This document shows, one piece after another, positions 18,333 through 28,359 of a stretch of DNA of 40,128 nucleotides (position 1 is the stretch's first letter; each line of letters starts with the position of its first letter). The position numbers and the translations under genes were made by a program. Below the pieces are notes generated by a model. It was given only the letters and a program-made list of their open reading frames with translations. It made no database searches and was not told where the DNA came from. Source of the DNA: Chara braunii (taxonomy: Eukaryota > Streptophyta > Charophyceae > Charales > Characeae); assembly GCA_003427395.1 (NCBI GenBank), contig BFEA01000337.1:1444207-1484334 (forward strand), given 5' to 3'.

Positions 18333-20099
18333 GGGGAGCAGCACCCCCAAGGCCGCGGCCTTCCCCAATTAACGGGGGTGCGCGGGCTGATTAGTCCAAG
18401 CACTATTTAGTTCGTTTTCTTGATTAGTTCTGTTTTTTATTATTTTTTGAATTAGTTTTTTTTAAGATATCTCGTAATCCGCGCATTTTCTCGCAAAGAA
18501 CTCAGAGGACAAAGTTCGACGTCTCGACAAGGGGAACATTATGAGAGGTTTCTTGCTGAAATCTAACGGTCTGATTTCGAGATAACGATTTTTTTTTGAA
18601 AATCAAATTATTAATTTGGAATTTCCAGTTTTCTTTTTTAATTTTTGCAGGAAATTGGTACATTTTCTTGAGATAACTCCTTCTACCAAATCTGCTCATG
18701 TTTTTTTTCCCGTCGTTTTGATACCTTGGACGGGGCAAACGGAGGTGGTTCGAGGCAAGAACGATAAGTAACAGCAAAGAAAAAAGAAGTAAAACAATAA
18801 TTAAATATTTAATTTCTTTGAAAATTTCGTGTAAAATACCATAAAAGGGATTAATAAAAAGTGTTCCGTCAAAGTTTTTGCAAATTTTGAGTAAAGTTGA
18901 CGGGAAAATTTTCGGACTGAACGAATTTTGGAAGAGAGCGTGCGGTTGCGCGCGAAGCTCCTAGGTAAACACTAATTAGGGGAAGTCTTATGCAGGGTTT
19001 TGGGGCGGATAACAACCTCAAAGAGGAAGGATAATATACGGGGAATATTTTGCCTTTTGAATTCTTCAGCCTTTTTTTTTTTTAAGAATTAAATTAAAGG
19101 AAATATTAGAAATAACAAAAAATAATTAATTAAATTTTGTTTTATTTTTAAATTCTGACGTCTTTCCTTTCGGGTTGTTGAGCTAGGGGCGGCAAGCTCG
19201 AACCCATCCCCACGGGGGGAGGGAAAATGCTGCCAAATTTTCGAAAAAAATTGTAAAATATTTCGAATTAATTAGGAAATAATTAGAAAAAATACCCAAA
19301 AATTGGTTAAAAATTAAAATTTTCTTTGATAATTTTTCCCTTTTGCTATACTCGTTCGGCGGCTATTTTGAGGCCTTCGGCCACACCCCATCCCCACGGG
19401 GGGAGACGAAGTGCTGCCAAAATTTTCGCGGACCTCTTGAGGCCGAGCGATTCTGCCTAAAGACATGTACAAGGGATAGAGGTGTATGTAAAATAAGAAA
19501 GGGGGTGTATCTTATGTAAATAAAATTATTGTAAATTAAATAGAGTAAAATACAGAAAAATATTGGCGGAAAGAGAAACACATTTGCCGCACTGCTCTCT
19601 AGGGGAAGCCTTGCATGCCTCTAGGCAATAGTCGAGGGCCAGTGGGTTTCTAGAAGATAAAAGTAGTTTATATTTATTTAAATTCATTAAAATCCCTAAA
19701 AATATAAAAATGACTTAGAAAGATGGCAAAAGAAGGTGAAGGCCTTCTGATTTTGTTTCTTAGGTAGGGGAGGACATTTGCACTCTTGAGAGGTGATCGG
19801 AGTAGTCGGAGGCGGCGTTCGCTCGAACAGAGCACACGCCTTCTATTCGAGGGAACTCGACTATAGGGCCTGTTGCCTTGTTGAGAGCCGGGACTCCGCC
19901 CTGTAGCACCACAGGGGACCCTTGGATAGTTAGGAGATAGTTTGAAAGCGTGATATCGGGGCTCCCAACAAAGGGAGGCGAAGCGCTGCCGAAATTTCCT
20001 TAGATTCGACAAACCTTCTTCTACCATCTTTCACCTTCTCTACCCATCCCTCTCGGTACGTTCTCTCTAGTCGTCAGTTGGATGTGGCCGCGAGCGTAA
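18333..20099 (+). other. retrotransposon untranslated leader
   Basis: AT-rich non-coding DNA between the primer site and the first ORF. It holds three related hairpin blocks: about 19203-19243 and 19386-19430 share CCCCACGGGGGGAG followed by TGCTGCCAAA; about 19958-20002 has CTCCC/GGGAG followed by GCGCTGCCGAAATTTC. These are plausible RNA dimerisation or packaging structures, but that role is inference. Confidence 0.6.
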
Positions 20100-21022
20100 G
20101 TAGAGGTCTATGAGGTCACCATCGACTGGGAATTGGAGCCTCCTGAACTCATAGAAGGGGATCTGGTGGAGCTCACGATCCCCGGGCGCATCGTTCGACA
20201 CGTTGACGGCCAGTTTGCGTGGATGCGCCGTGGAGGTCCATAATCCTGTCGGAGGACGTGTGGCTTTGGACGCACAGAGTGCACCAGCCTGAGCAAGGAG
20301 TGGGCGTAGTGAGGGCCTACTTGTACTTAGGACCGGGCGCGGTTACGGAGGCCGTGCTGAGCCTCGAGACGACAGGGACTAGTGGCGCGGTTAGCAGGGC
20401 GTTACGCTACCTGAGGAACGAGGTAGCTGCCTTCCGAGCGGAGGACTCGAGCGACCCGTTGACCCTATTTCACGGGCGCCCTCCTCTAGATATCACGGGC
20501 GAGCTGGTGATAGCCCGAGACGAGTTTTTTCCGTACAGCGTTAGGAGTCTGCGGGCGATAGTTCCAACGTTCGTAGTAGAGAGCGTCTTTGGAGGTATCG
20601 GTGGAGTGGTCGAGACATACCTAGCCTATCAGGATCTCAAGATCCTGGCGAGAAGGTCTGTCGACCTCGACTACATCTATTATTCGCTCGCGACCGGTGT
20701 GCCTCGTTGGGGTGACGAGAGGGTTCAGCTTATAGAGCTGATCCGTTCGATAGACGACGAGTGGCCCCAATCTCCGTGCGTTTGGGATTGGCTAGACCGT
20801 GAGCTCCGAGCAGGCCCCAAGTACGTGACCTGCATCGGGCGGCTCTTCTCAGACGACTGGGGGAGCTGGTGGAGTGAGGACGCCGGGCGACCTCTGATAT
20901 ACGGCCATCAGTTGGCGGAGTACTACCAGGNTATAGNACAGGCGCCATACCGCGTCGAGGACGAGTTTGACGACGAGGGTTGGGAGCGAGAGGACGACGA
21001 GGACGCCTGGGAGCCAGACTAG
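20100..21022 (+). pseudogene. element ORF A, unknown function, paralogue of ORF B
   Basis: An open frame from 20100 (VEVYEVTIDWELEPPELIEG...) shifts frame near 20220 into a second section running to TAG at 21020. That section includes DVWLWTHRVH, RVQLIELIRSIDDEWPQ and a very acidic C-terminus (EFDDEGWEREDDEDAWEPD). It aligns along its whole length with ORF B: WLWTH with HLWTY, QLIELIRSI with QLIEFLRAI, AEYYQ with EEYYR, then the acidic tail. About 300 residues. There is no ATG at the start of either section. Two N lie at 20931 and 20937. I recognise no known domain. It sits between the leader and gag, where some giant plant gypsy elements carry an extra ORF. Confidence 0.6.
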
Positions 21023-21140
21023 GTCGACCTAGAGAGTGAGGTTGACGAGGAGGAGATTGACGTTACGGACGCCCATTTCCCCAGGATAGGAGTAGCAGTC
21101 CGGGCGTAGGGTGAGCCTTAGCTACTGATATCGGCGGATA

Positions 21141-22175
21141 GTGGAGAGCAGATGGATAGTAGAGCGGGTCAGTAGAGTAGAGCTTCAGATCGACGACGCC
21201 AGATGGCCTAGGCCTCCGGAGACAGTAGCGGCAGGCAGGGTGTCGCTAGATCTGCCGGCCAGAGGGGTTTCCGCGGGTGTGATAGAGAGCAGATGGTCAT
21301 CGACGGTCTTGGGCCCAGACCTGCACTTGTGGACGTATGCCATCAAGACGTTTGAGCTAGACAGTCAGCGGTGGCGACGACCAGACACGACTAGAAATAT
21401 AGAGGTAGTGGGCCACATTTACTACTCGCGGGAGGTGCTAGCCACAGTCTATTTTCACGACATCGTGCACGATCATTGGCGAGAGGAGCAGAGCCAAGCG
21501 GACTCCGCGCGGGGCGATGTAGAGCGGATGCACGGGGGTGTTCGAGAAGTGATGACGACCTTGAGGATTGGAGGACACTTCCCATGTCCTAGCAGTCGGC
21601 TGCGTGTGACACTTCCGTGCTTCGTGGCGGAGGAGCTTTGGGGACTTAGACGTCCAGGTGAGATCTACTTTGCGGCTCTTGACTTGGACGGCCTCTGCCG
21701 AGGGTACACTGACAGGGATTGGGTGTTGTATGCGCAGTTTGTGGCAGGGCCACTTGTAGGCGAGCGAGGGCTCCAGTTGATTGAGTTCCTGCGGGCCATT
21801 GTACCTACTGAGACCCCTGAATTATACTCTCTGTACCAGCCCCTAGCCTTCTGGACGGGACTAGAGAGAGAGGCTCCAAGGCCTACAGATCATTTAGCTG
21901 GAGTAGGACAGCTGTTAGCCGAGACTCGTGAGGAGAGGCCGGGCCATCTCATCTTGACCGGGGAGGTTGAGGAGTATTACCGGCAGGTACATCCAGAGGC
22001 AGACAATCTTACGTGGTACGCTGAGGATCGGGATTGGGAGGAGTTCGATGACATAGACCCTTGGGGTGACGAGGAGGACGGTTGGGGCCATCTCCTTCAG
22101 ACCGAGGGACAGGAAGATATTCCATGGGGACAGAGGGTAGATGAGGATACAAACGAAGATATGCCAGATGCATGA
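21141..22175 (+). CDS. element ORF B, unknown function
   Basis: A 344-codon frame, the longest intact one in the block. It is Trp-rich with conserved phrases ELQIDDARWPRPPE, LHLWTYAIK, LQLIEFLRAI and GVGQLLAE, then an acidic C-terminus (DWEEFDDIDPWGDEEDGW). It has no in-frame ATG near its 5' end (first codon GTG at 21141), so the true start may depend on a longer frame, readthrough or splicing. It is a paralogue of ORF A and, more weakly, of ORF C, so the segment arose by tandem duplication. Its stop overlaps the ATG of the next ORF (ATGA at 22172). No signal peptide or membrane segment. Function unknown. Confidence 0.55.
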   Translation: MESRWIVERVSRVELQIDDARWPRPPETVAAGRVSLDLPARGVSAGVIESRWSSTVLGPDLHLWTYAIKTFELDSQRWRRPDTTRNIEVVGHIYYSREVLATVYFHDIVHDHWREEQSQADSARGDVERMHGGVREVMTTLRIGGHFPCPSSRLRVTLPCFVAEELWGLRRPGEIYFAALDLDGLCRGYTDRDWVLYAQFVAGPLVGERGLQLIEFLRAIVPTETPELYSLYQPLAFWTGLEREAPRPTDHLAGVGQLLAETREERPGHLILTGEVEEYYRQVHPEADNLTWYAEDRDWEEFDDIDPWGDEEDGWGHLLQTEGQEDIPWGQRVDEDTNEDMPDA

Positions 22176-22468
22176 GACGACTAGAAGCAGGACATATCCG
22201 AGTGAGGTTTAGAGAAGGGAGTAGTGGAGAGGATGGCAGACCGGGATATACTGAGGGTGATTTTTCCCTACGACGAGATAGGACAGGAGGATGGGAGGAT
22301 GAAGCGTTGGGCAATGTTGAGCGACTGGTCAGACTCATGACGGAGCATGCCCTGGAGATACGGAGAGGCCAGAGGTACGTCGAGTTCACTATCTACTTCC
22401 ATGGAGCCGACGGGAGAGTGCACAACACCTACTCGCCCATACTGGATCTGAATGGGAGAGTTGTCTGA
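22172..22468 (+). CDS. element ORF D, small unknown module
   Basis: 98 codons starting with an ATG that overlaps the stop of ORF B. Its second half (ERLVRLMTEHALEIRRGQ, then RYVEFTIYFHGADGRVH) aligns with the small modules at 23300-23587 and 23929-24444, so a module of about 100 residues has been copied at least three times. No known domain. It lies in the frame that stays nearly open to 23911. Confidence 0.45.
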   Translation: MRRLEAGHIRVRFREGSSGEDGRPGYTEGDFSLRRDRTGGWEDEALGNVERLVRLMTEHALEIRRGQRYVEFTIYFHGADGRVHNTYSPILDLNGRVV

Positions 22469-22492
22469 GGAGTCGGCAACATCGAGAGATAG

Positions 22493-22990
22493 GGTGCGTC
22501 AGAGGGATTAGAGCGCTACAGATCGAGAGCTGGAGAGGAGGTGAGGAGTGACTCGGTAGCCTGGTTAGCCTATGTTCTCTCACGAGAGTCCGAATCGTAT
22601 AGCGTAAGGAAGCTAGTGAGACCCAGAGAGTCGGTGGTTGGATACGACATTCCTCTTCCTGTGGCGTTAGAGGGGACAGGGCGTGTTCCGATACGATACT
22701 TGGGAACGTGGCTCGCAGAGGGACTCTTCCTTTGGATAGTGATACTGAGAGACGAACGACCCGAGAGGACTCATGATCTAGAAGGGGTCGGACATCTGAT
22801 AGCGGATAAAGCACACGATTTAGAGGTAGGACTGATGCTCGCAGGGGCAAGCAGGGCTTGGTGGAGAAGCGAGTTGTTGGCCAGAGTGATCGTCAATCAG
22901 CAACTAGCGAGACTCTCTGGAGGGAGGACGCGTTGGAGCCGCTTGGTATACGGTTCTCCGCATCCGACCCTCTACCCGAGAGAGGATTGA
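22493..22990 (+). pseudogene. element ORF C, partial third paralogue of A/B
   Basis: In frame with ORF D but separated by TGA (22466) and TAG (22490). The phrase EGVGHLIADKAHDLEVGLML followed by AGASRAWWRS aligns with GVGQLLAETREERPGHLIL plus TGEVEEYYRQ in ORF B. The N-terminal half of the A/B family is not clear here and the acidic tail is missing, so this is a shortened or diverged copy. No Met start. Function unknown. Confidence 0.45.
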
Positions 22991-23011
22991 CGATTCAGAC
23001 TTCCTACCTTC

Positions 23012-23296
23012 ATGATAGGGCAGACCTATGGGAGTGTAGAACGTTTGAGTAGAGCAGTAGACCACACACTTTACGCGCTTTGGGAGCGCTTAGCGCCCCG
23101 TTTCAGGGAAGTATACTACGCCATTTGTGTGAGGTGGGGACCGCCCAGTAGAGAGACGCTTGACGACATCATAGACGTTACTAGCTGGGTGGACTGTCTG
23201 AGGCCAGTTGATCTGATTAGGTACTGCAGGAGACGGGCGGAGATCGATTACGTGGGGCTAGAGGATGTGAGGTTTCTCTTCGAGGCCGCAACTTAG
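23012..23296 (+). CDS. element ORF E, small unknown protein
   Basis: 94 codons from an ATG at 23012, in the same frame as C and D. It holds ALWERLAPRFREVYYAICV and VDLIRYCRRRAEIDYVGLED and looks largely helical. Ends at TAG 23294, four bases before the ATG of ORF F. No recognised domain and no visible paralogue in the window. Confidence 0.4.
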   Translation: MIGQTYGSVERLSRAVDHTLYALWERLAPRFREVYYAICVRWGPPSRETLDDIIDVTSWVDCLRPVDLIRYCRRRAEIDYVGLEDVRFLFEAAT

Positions 23297-23299
23297 GGA

Positions 23300-23587
23300 A
23301 TGCCTGGGAAGACGGCCACAGTGATGCGTGTAGGAGAGCAACTGGTAAGCACAGGGTACACTGTGACATTACTTCTCCGAGCGTACGTAGACGAGGACTT
23401 GACGGTTGGGGAGTGTCGGCAACGAGCCAGAGATTTGATCCACGAGCATAGAGCCGATGTACTGGCGTGGGTGACCTTCCAAACCTCGATTTCCTATGAG
23501 GTGATGATATGGTCACATGGCTATATGCGTGCAGAGCACTTCCACGACGAGACGGTAGCGGAGGCTAGAGCGAGGGTGAGAGGATGA
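23300..23587 (+). CDS. element ORF F, small module paralogous to D and H/I
   Basis: 95 codons from an ATG at 23300. YTVTLLLRAYVDEDLTVGE then CRQRARDLIHEHRADVLAW aligns with LVLVIVELQLHTRLRIVEEA and ECVRRALREARG in ORF H. The C-terminal part (SYEVMIWSHGYMRAEHF) corresponds to FTIYFHGADGRVHNTY in ORF D. Same frame as D, C and E. Function unknown. Confidence 0.42.
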   Translation: MPGKTATVMRVGEQLVSTGYTVTLLLRAYVDEDLTVGECRQRARDLIHEHRADVLAWVTFQTSISYEVMIWSHGYMRAEHFHDETVAEARARVRG

Positions 23588-23611
23588 GCTGGAAAGAGAT
23601 GAGGACTGAGT

Positions 23612-23911
23612 ATGGAAGAGGAAAGTGAGGCAGTCGAAAGAGTGAGGGAGCGCATTAAAGAACCGCTCTTGAACCAGGTAAAGGAGTTGGGGAACAAGTT
23701 AAGGGAGATCTGGTCGTGCCAGGATGAGGGCAAGTTGCGTAGGGTTGAGCTCGTGACGAGAGAATTAGAGAGTTTGTTTAGGGAGGAAAGAGAGATTATC
23801 CAGGCATGGAGATCAAACTTTCTGGAGAGGGTAAAGGCTAGGAGCGTATCACGCGAAGGAACTGGGGAGAAGTCTGCAGAGGGCGTGACAACGGAGGACA
23901 AGGTAACGTAG
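23612..23911 (+). CDS. element ORF G, charged coiled-coil-like protein
   Basis: 99 codons from an ATG at 23612. It is strongly charged and helical (ESEAVERVRERIKEPLLNQV and RRVELVTRELESLFREERE), so a coiled coil is likely. It keeps the same frame as the four preceding ORFs. No enzyme motif. A structural or adaptor role would fit, but this is inference. Confidence 0.42.
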   Translation: MEEESEAVERVRERIKEPLLNQVKELGNKLREIWSCQDEGKLRRVELVTRELESLFREEREIIQAWRSNFLERVKARSVSREGTGEKSAEGVTTEDKVT

Positions 23912-23928
23912 GAAGGTAGCGACAGGAC

Positions 23929-24444
23929 ATGAGTGGGACTGCACTACACACGACGGATCGGTACTCATTGCATGTGGTAGGGAGACTGGACGGACCATTG
24001 GTGTTAGTGATCGTAGAGCTCCAGCTCCATACCAGACTGCGCATAGTTGAGGAGGCAGAGTGTGTCCGCCGTGCGCTGCGTGAGGCTAGGGGAACACGAC
24101 TTTGAATTGGATTAGAAGGAGGACGAAGGATAAAATACGTACTTCGAGTGACACCTTTCGAAGGGCGGTCTCGGATAAGGGTATGGTACGAGACGACCAG
24201 GGAGGCTGAGAAGTTGAAGATAAGCGAAGCCAGGAAAGTTGGAGAGCTAACGAGAGTTGTGACAGACGGTGCAATACTCAGGGTACTAGCCGCTCACGAT
24301 CGGTATTGGAGGGAGTCGATAAGGACTTCAGAGGCCATAGAGGATAGTGAAGATGAGGAGGATTTTAAGACATTCTATGACATATTGGAGCTGTCGGCGA
24401 TGAGGTTACGAGTGGTTATAGCACTGACTTACCTCAGGTGCTAG
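23929..24444 (+). pseudogene. element ORF H/I, small module with one internal stop
   Basis: An ATG at 23929 opens 58 codons (MSGTALHTTDRYSLHVVG...) to TGA at 24103. The same frame continues without a break to TAG at 24442 (IGLEGGRRIKYVLRVTPFEG, RVWYETTREAEKLK, then an acidic Glu/Asp stretch EDSEDEED). The region across the stop aligns as one unit with ORF D (RRIKYVLRV with QRYVEFTIY), so the TGA is most simply a mutation. Function unknown. Confidence 0.45.
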
Positions 24445-24546
24445 ACAGATGACCTCATAGCCGTCTGGGAGTTAGAGGAGGAAAAATAGAGATTGGAAGC
24501 TCTTGGAATGATAGTGGAAGCTAGAAAGAACGACGAGTGACTTTGG

Positions 24547-24882
24547 ATGGCAGTAGGAGGGGAACTTCCTCCTTTAGCAGGCTACCCGATTCAGGACGGG
24601 CTAGGAGACCTAGCAAGGAGGACGGAGATAGACGCACGGAGGCTCTTGAGGGGGGCTGATCAGGAGACACTGGTTAGGCTTGGGACCTCGATCTGCCGCA
24701 GGAGTAAAGATCCTGTCACGGGTGCACTGCAGATCCGGAGAGGCGCGGCCTTGTTGACCGAACCCGAAGGAGAGGTTTACCTAGACACAGGGATTCTTGG
24801 GGTAGAAAGAGAGCACGGGATCCGCGACCGGAACCGAGTACTGGTGGTGGTGATTAGGGCAGTTGAGAGCTATGGTTCGTGA
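24547..24882 (+). CDS. element ORF J, unknown protein
   Basis: 111 codons from an ATG at 24547 (MAVGGELPPLAGYPIQDG..., DARRLLRGADQETLVRLGTS, then a Val-rich end). It is the last ORF before the 25-bp repeats and gag. No known domain and no paralogue seen in the window. Confidence 0.4.
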   Translation: MAVGGELPPLAGYPIQDGLGDLARRTEIDARRLLRGADQETLVRLGTSICRRSKDPVTGALQIRRGAALLTEPEGEVYLDTGILGVEREHGIRDRNRVLVVVIRAVESYGS

Positions 24883-24910
24883 AGAGCGCGAACCGTGACA
24901 AGGAAACAGG

Positions 24911-25010
24911 TCCGGGCTGGTGCAATTATCACTGGTCCGGGCTGCGAGTTCTGTCACAGGTCCGGGCTGTAGCAACTGTCATAAGTCCGGGCTGCAACGC
25001 CCGACGTGAG
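24911..25010 (+). repeat. 25-bp tandem repeat, four units, ahead of gag
   Basis: TCCGGGCTG begins at 24911, 24936, 24961 and 24986, an exact 25-bp period. Most units contain a CAACTGTCA-like second half. The gag ATG follows at 25037. A related phrase, GGTCCGGGCTAAC, occurs immediately before the 3' LTR (31661-31673). Confidence 0.8.
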
Positions 25011-25036
25011 AGCCCAACTACATCTTCTGGTGGCCC

Positions 25037-27350
25037 ATGGAACCAAACACGATGGGGTCACAACCGACCACGGGCGAAGCGAGGGAGGAGTACACGACAT
25101 CGCCCGACCGAGCGCTGAGGGATCTGAAGGAAAGGATTAGGCGGGAAGCACCGCTGAGATGGGCTGACCAAACCAATGACGGAGAGCCCGACGTAATGGG
25201 TGAGCCGGTCGTGACAGAGCCGCAGGAGGCTCTAAAGACAGGAACCTCAAGCGGCCGACGAGAAGCGACGAGACGAAGCTCCCCCGAGTATGAGCGGAGG
25301 GAAACCATGGCGGATAGGCACAGGGACGACTGGCGAGAGAGTTCGAGAGATTCCTATTGGAGGGACAAAGATAGAGATAGAGCACCGCCGCGACGTGTCT
25401 TCGACTCCCAAACGGGGGAATCACACCCGCTCCCTTACGAGAGCAAGGATCGCACAAGGCCTCAGAGCCTTCTACTTTCAAGGGTTATGGCATCACCGAA
25501 TATCTGAAAAAGTGGGAAATTCATGCCAGTCGGAGTCAGTGGTCAAGGAAGAGATTATAAAGAACTTCCTATTTAATGTGGACCCAAGGCTCGGCAAGGA
25601 GGTTAAGGAAGCCCGACCCAATGATGGGAAATGGACTATGTACAAAAAGAACCTCGTAGAGCTTTACAAGTTGGAGGATAACAAGTACTCCATCAAAGAC
25701 CTTGAGACAGTGACTCAAGATAGAGATGAGAGCGTACGGGCATTTGGGATGTGTTTCCAGAAGATCTCCGACGTGCTGATGAAGAAGGGGAAGATCTCGG
25801 ACGTCGAACGCTGTACTATCTTCATCGGACACCTGTCCAAAGGTAGACAAAAGAGTATACTTAGAGATCTTTCGCGCGACAAGCTTGACTTCCCAGAAGT
25901 CCTAAAGCTCGCGATAAAGGCAGAGGCAGACGACTAGAAGGACTTGGTGTGGAGAGGGATGAGGAGACGTGACTTTTCTCTCTACAAGGAGTATGCCACC
26001 TATAGATGTCCTGATTTCAAGGACCATCCCTGGTCGGAGAAAAATGAAGCCGTCGACGAGGAAGTGGAGGAGATAAGGGACATGGTAAAGGGATGGACAA
26101 GATAGGTTACAGAGATTGTGACCACCACAAGAGCCACGAGATACCGGGACAAGCCCGGAGGACCCTATTCACTTCGCTGGGACCGGAGGAACACTGATTC
26201 CTGAAGGAGTGTCGAGGATAGAAATCCTCGAACGCTGACTGATTATCGTGCAAGGGAAAGGGAGAGAGACGATGCGCCATGACGACGTAGGGATGATGAG
26301 ATAGACCGGGAGCGCAGGACCCGCGAGATGCATGAGCGTGCTAGGAGACTGGATGACTACTCTCGTAGCTCTCGCTATGAGCCTGACGGGGGTAGAGGCG
26401 ACTCTCGAGGCCGATGGGAGTCGGATCAGGGCCGGCGAGATGGATACAGGGATGGTAGATATGAGAGATCGGACCGGGATGGACATAGAGACGACAGATA
26501 TGAGAGGTCGGATCGAGACGGATACAGGGATGGTAGATATGAGAGATCGGACCGCGATGGACGTAGAGACGACAAATATGAGAGGTTGGATCGAGACGGA
26601 TACAGGGGCGACAGATATGAGAGGGGAGATCGACCCGATGATTCACGTGGGTGATACGACCGAGGAGACCGACGTGATGATTCGCGCGGGCGGTACGACT
26701 GAGGAGACCGACGTGATGATTCACGCGGGCGGTACGACCGAGGAGACCGACGTGATGATTCACGCGGGAGATACGACCGAGGAGACCGACGTGATGATTC
26801 ACGCGGGCGATACGAACACGGAGACCGCCGCAATGATTCGCGCGGCAGGAATGAGAGAGGGGGATATGGCGCGTCGTCTGATCCATATCCGAAGTCCCCT
26901 GACCCCAGAGCAGCGAGAGGTTCGACCTCCAGAGGCACAGACGACAGACCACCCACACCCAGTAACTCTTGCGTCTACTGTAGAGGAGATGATCATATCA
27001 AGAGAGATTGCCCGGACCTCCAACGGGCAATAGATGAGGGACTTGTCGTGCTTGATGACCGCAAGTACGTCAAGTGGGCAGATGATCTGGGAGATGTATC
27101 GATGTTCCCTTCGATGAAGGAGAATGTCGAAGCAAGGAAAGTAAAGTCGAGTAAAGGGAAGGAGCCGGTCAGGAGCCAGAGCATCAAGATAACTTTTGAG
27201 GGGGATATGGCGACCACACCCATAAGGGTGGTAGCCACCAAGTCGGCGAGAGGGTCTACATCGAAGAAGACTGACACGGATTACGTGATGGCGGAGAAGG
27301 ACGAACAACGGATCGATGGAGAGGAGGTTATTCTTTCGCCGCGGAAGCAG
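25037..27350 (+). pseudogene. gag: gag polyprotein remnant with zinc knuckle
   Basis: An ATG at 25037 starts a hydrophilic N-terminus. Near 25440-25560 the frame shifts twice through FKGYGITEYLKKWEIHASRS, the start of a retrotransposon Gag capsid domain, into IIKNFLFNVDPRLGKEVKEA and WTMYKKNLVELYKLEDNKYS. The frame then runs to the zinc knuckle with nonsense codons at 25935, 26103, 26202, 26280, 26652 and 26700. A linker of eleven 13-residue repeats (26421-26849) precedes a CCHC knuckle at 26970-27011 (C-x2-C-x4-H-x4-C, CVYCRGDDHIKRDC). Gag would form the particle and bind the RNA. Two of the stops (26652, 26700) replace CGA codons conserved in sister repeats, so C-to-T change is visible. Confidence 0.85.
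26421..26849 (+). repeat. eleven 39-bp units encoding a 13-residue Gag repeat
   Basis: Exactly 11 units of 39 bp, no gaps. Units 2-5 encode YERSDRDGxRDDR-like repeats; units 6-11 encode YDRGDRRDDSRGR-like repeats. Charge alternates between Arg and Asp with a Tyr at each start. It would be a flexible, nucleic-acid-binding or phase-separating linker just before the zinc knuckle. Long Thr/Met- or Ser/His-rich frames on the other phases are shadows of this array. Confidence 0.92.
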
Positions 27351-28336
27351 TGAGTGAAGAACTTATTGATGAAGAGTTCGCTGGACGAGATTGATACGGT
27401 CGAGCCACTGAGGCAGCCCCTTCGACAGCCCATGCAGTGCTCTATTCTAGAATATCTAGCGGCATCCAAGCCGGCTCGCGACGAGTTACAGATGATCACG
27501 CGGAAGACTCGCATACCTCTATCGGAGGAGGCTCAGGGGACCCCTAAGGCGGATGCTCCTACTGTAGCAGTAACGGGGGTGACTGCCAGAGCGGATCGCA
27601 TGGCGACAGTCCTTCTTGATGGGATGGAAGGTGTGCCTCCAGACAAGTTTTACATAATTGGTAGTGGGGCCGTGGAGACGATCATAAACGATGAAGCGGT
27701 ACTAGATGCTGTGATCGATAATGGCAGTGAGGCTGTCATTATAGACGAGGATCTAGCAAAGCAGGTTGGACTGGGCCTCGATAGGTCATACCTATTCGAG
27801 ATAGAGACGACTGATGGGAGAAGCAACAAATCACTGAAGTTTGTCACAAGGCAGCCATAGAGGTCCAAGGGGTATGAGTGACCCTGCCTGTCTTTGCAGT
27901 CAAGAACTGCAGCTCCGATCTGCTCTTTGGACGAACGTGGTTGAGCCACGTGCATGCGGTGACGATAGAGCGACCGGATGGGAGTCAGACATTGTCCATT
28001 AAGAAGCTAGATGGGACGCGGGTTATGATTGAGACGGTGGAGCCTCGGGACCCGAGGAACAGAGCAGCTGTCGCTGTGGGTGCAAGACCCAGTGATCAGA
28101 TTAAGTCATTACCTATCTCCGGCCGCGCGGTGCGATTTCGCGAGAAGAAGTACGGACCCCTGCTCACAGAGGAAGAAGGTCGGATCGTGAAGGTGGAAAA
28201 TTTAGGGAGTCAGCTGATAGTGGACGGCAACTCGTACCCAAAGGAGACAGATGAGGAATTTGGCGGGGTGGTATCTGTGTCTTTTTTAAGGGCACGGCCC
28301 CCTATGGGGGGCTACCCAAGCGACACAAGCGAGTAA
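27351..28336 (+). pseudogene. retropepsin-like aspartic protease remnant
   Basis: In frame with gag after TGA at 27351. The active-site region reads AVIDNGSEAVII, with Asp-Asn-Gly-Ser where many retropepsins have Asp-Ser/Thr-Gly, followed by LAKQVGLGL. The second half continues in another frame after a slip near 27835-27855 and a TGA at 27876: VTLPVFAVKNCSSDLLFGRT then WLSHVHAV, the usual flap-to-C-terminal pattern. A linker to RT follows, ending at 28334. It would cut the Gag-Pol polyprotein. The original may have been one Gag-Pro frame. Asn in the catalytic triad occurs in some Ty3/gypsy families, so that alone is not damage. Confidence 0.78.
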
Positions 28337-28359
28337 CACAAAAAGTTAAGCCAGCGGCG

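Noticed and set aside
26421-26849. CRISPR-like array
   Set aside because: Units are directly adjacent with no spacers, encode a protein repeat and lie in a eukaryotic retrotransposon.
26332-27033. Long Thr/Met/Asp-rich frame and the antisense Ser/His/Pro-rich frames
   Set aside because: They are other phases of the 39-bp Gag repeat. The zinc knuckle and flanking Gag sequence are in the Arg/Asp-rich frame.
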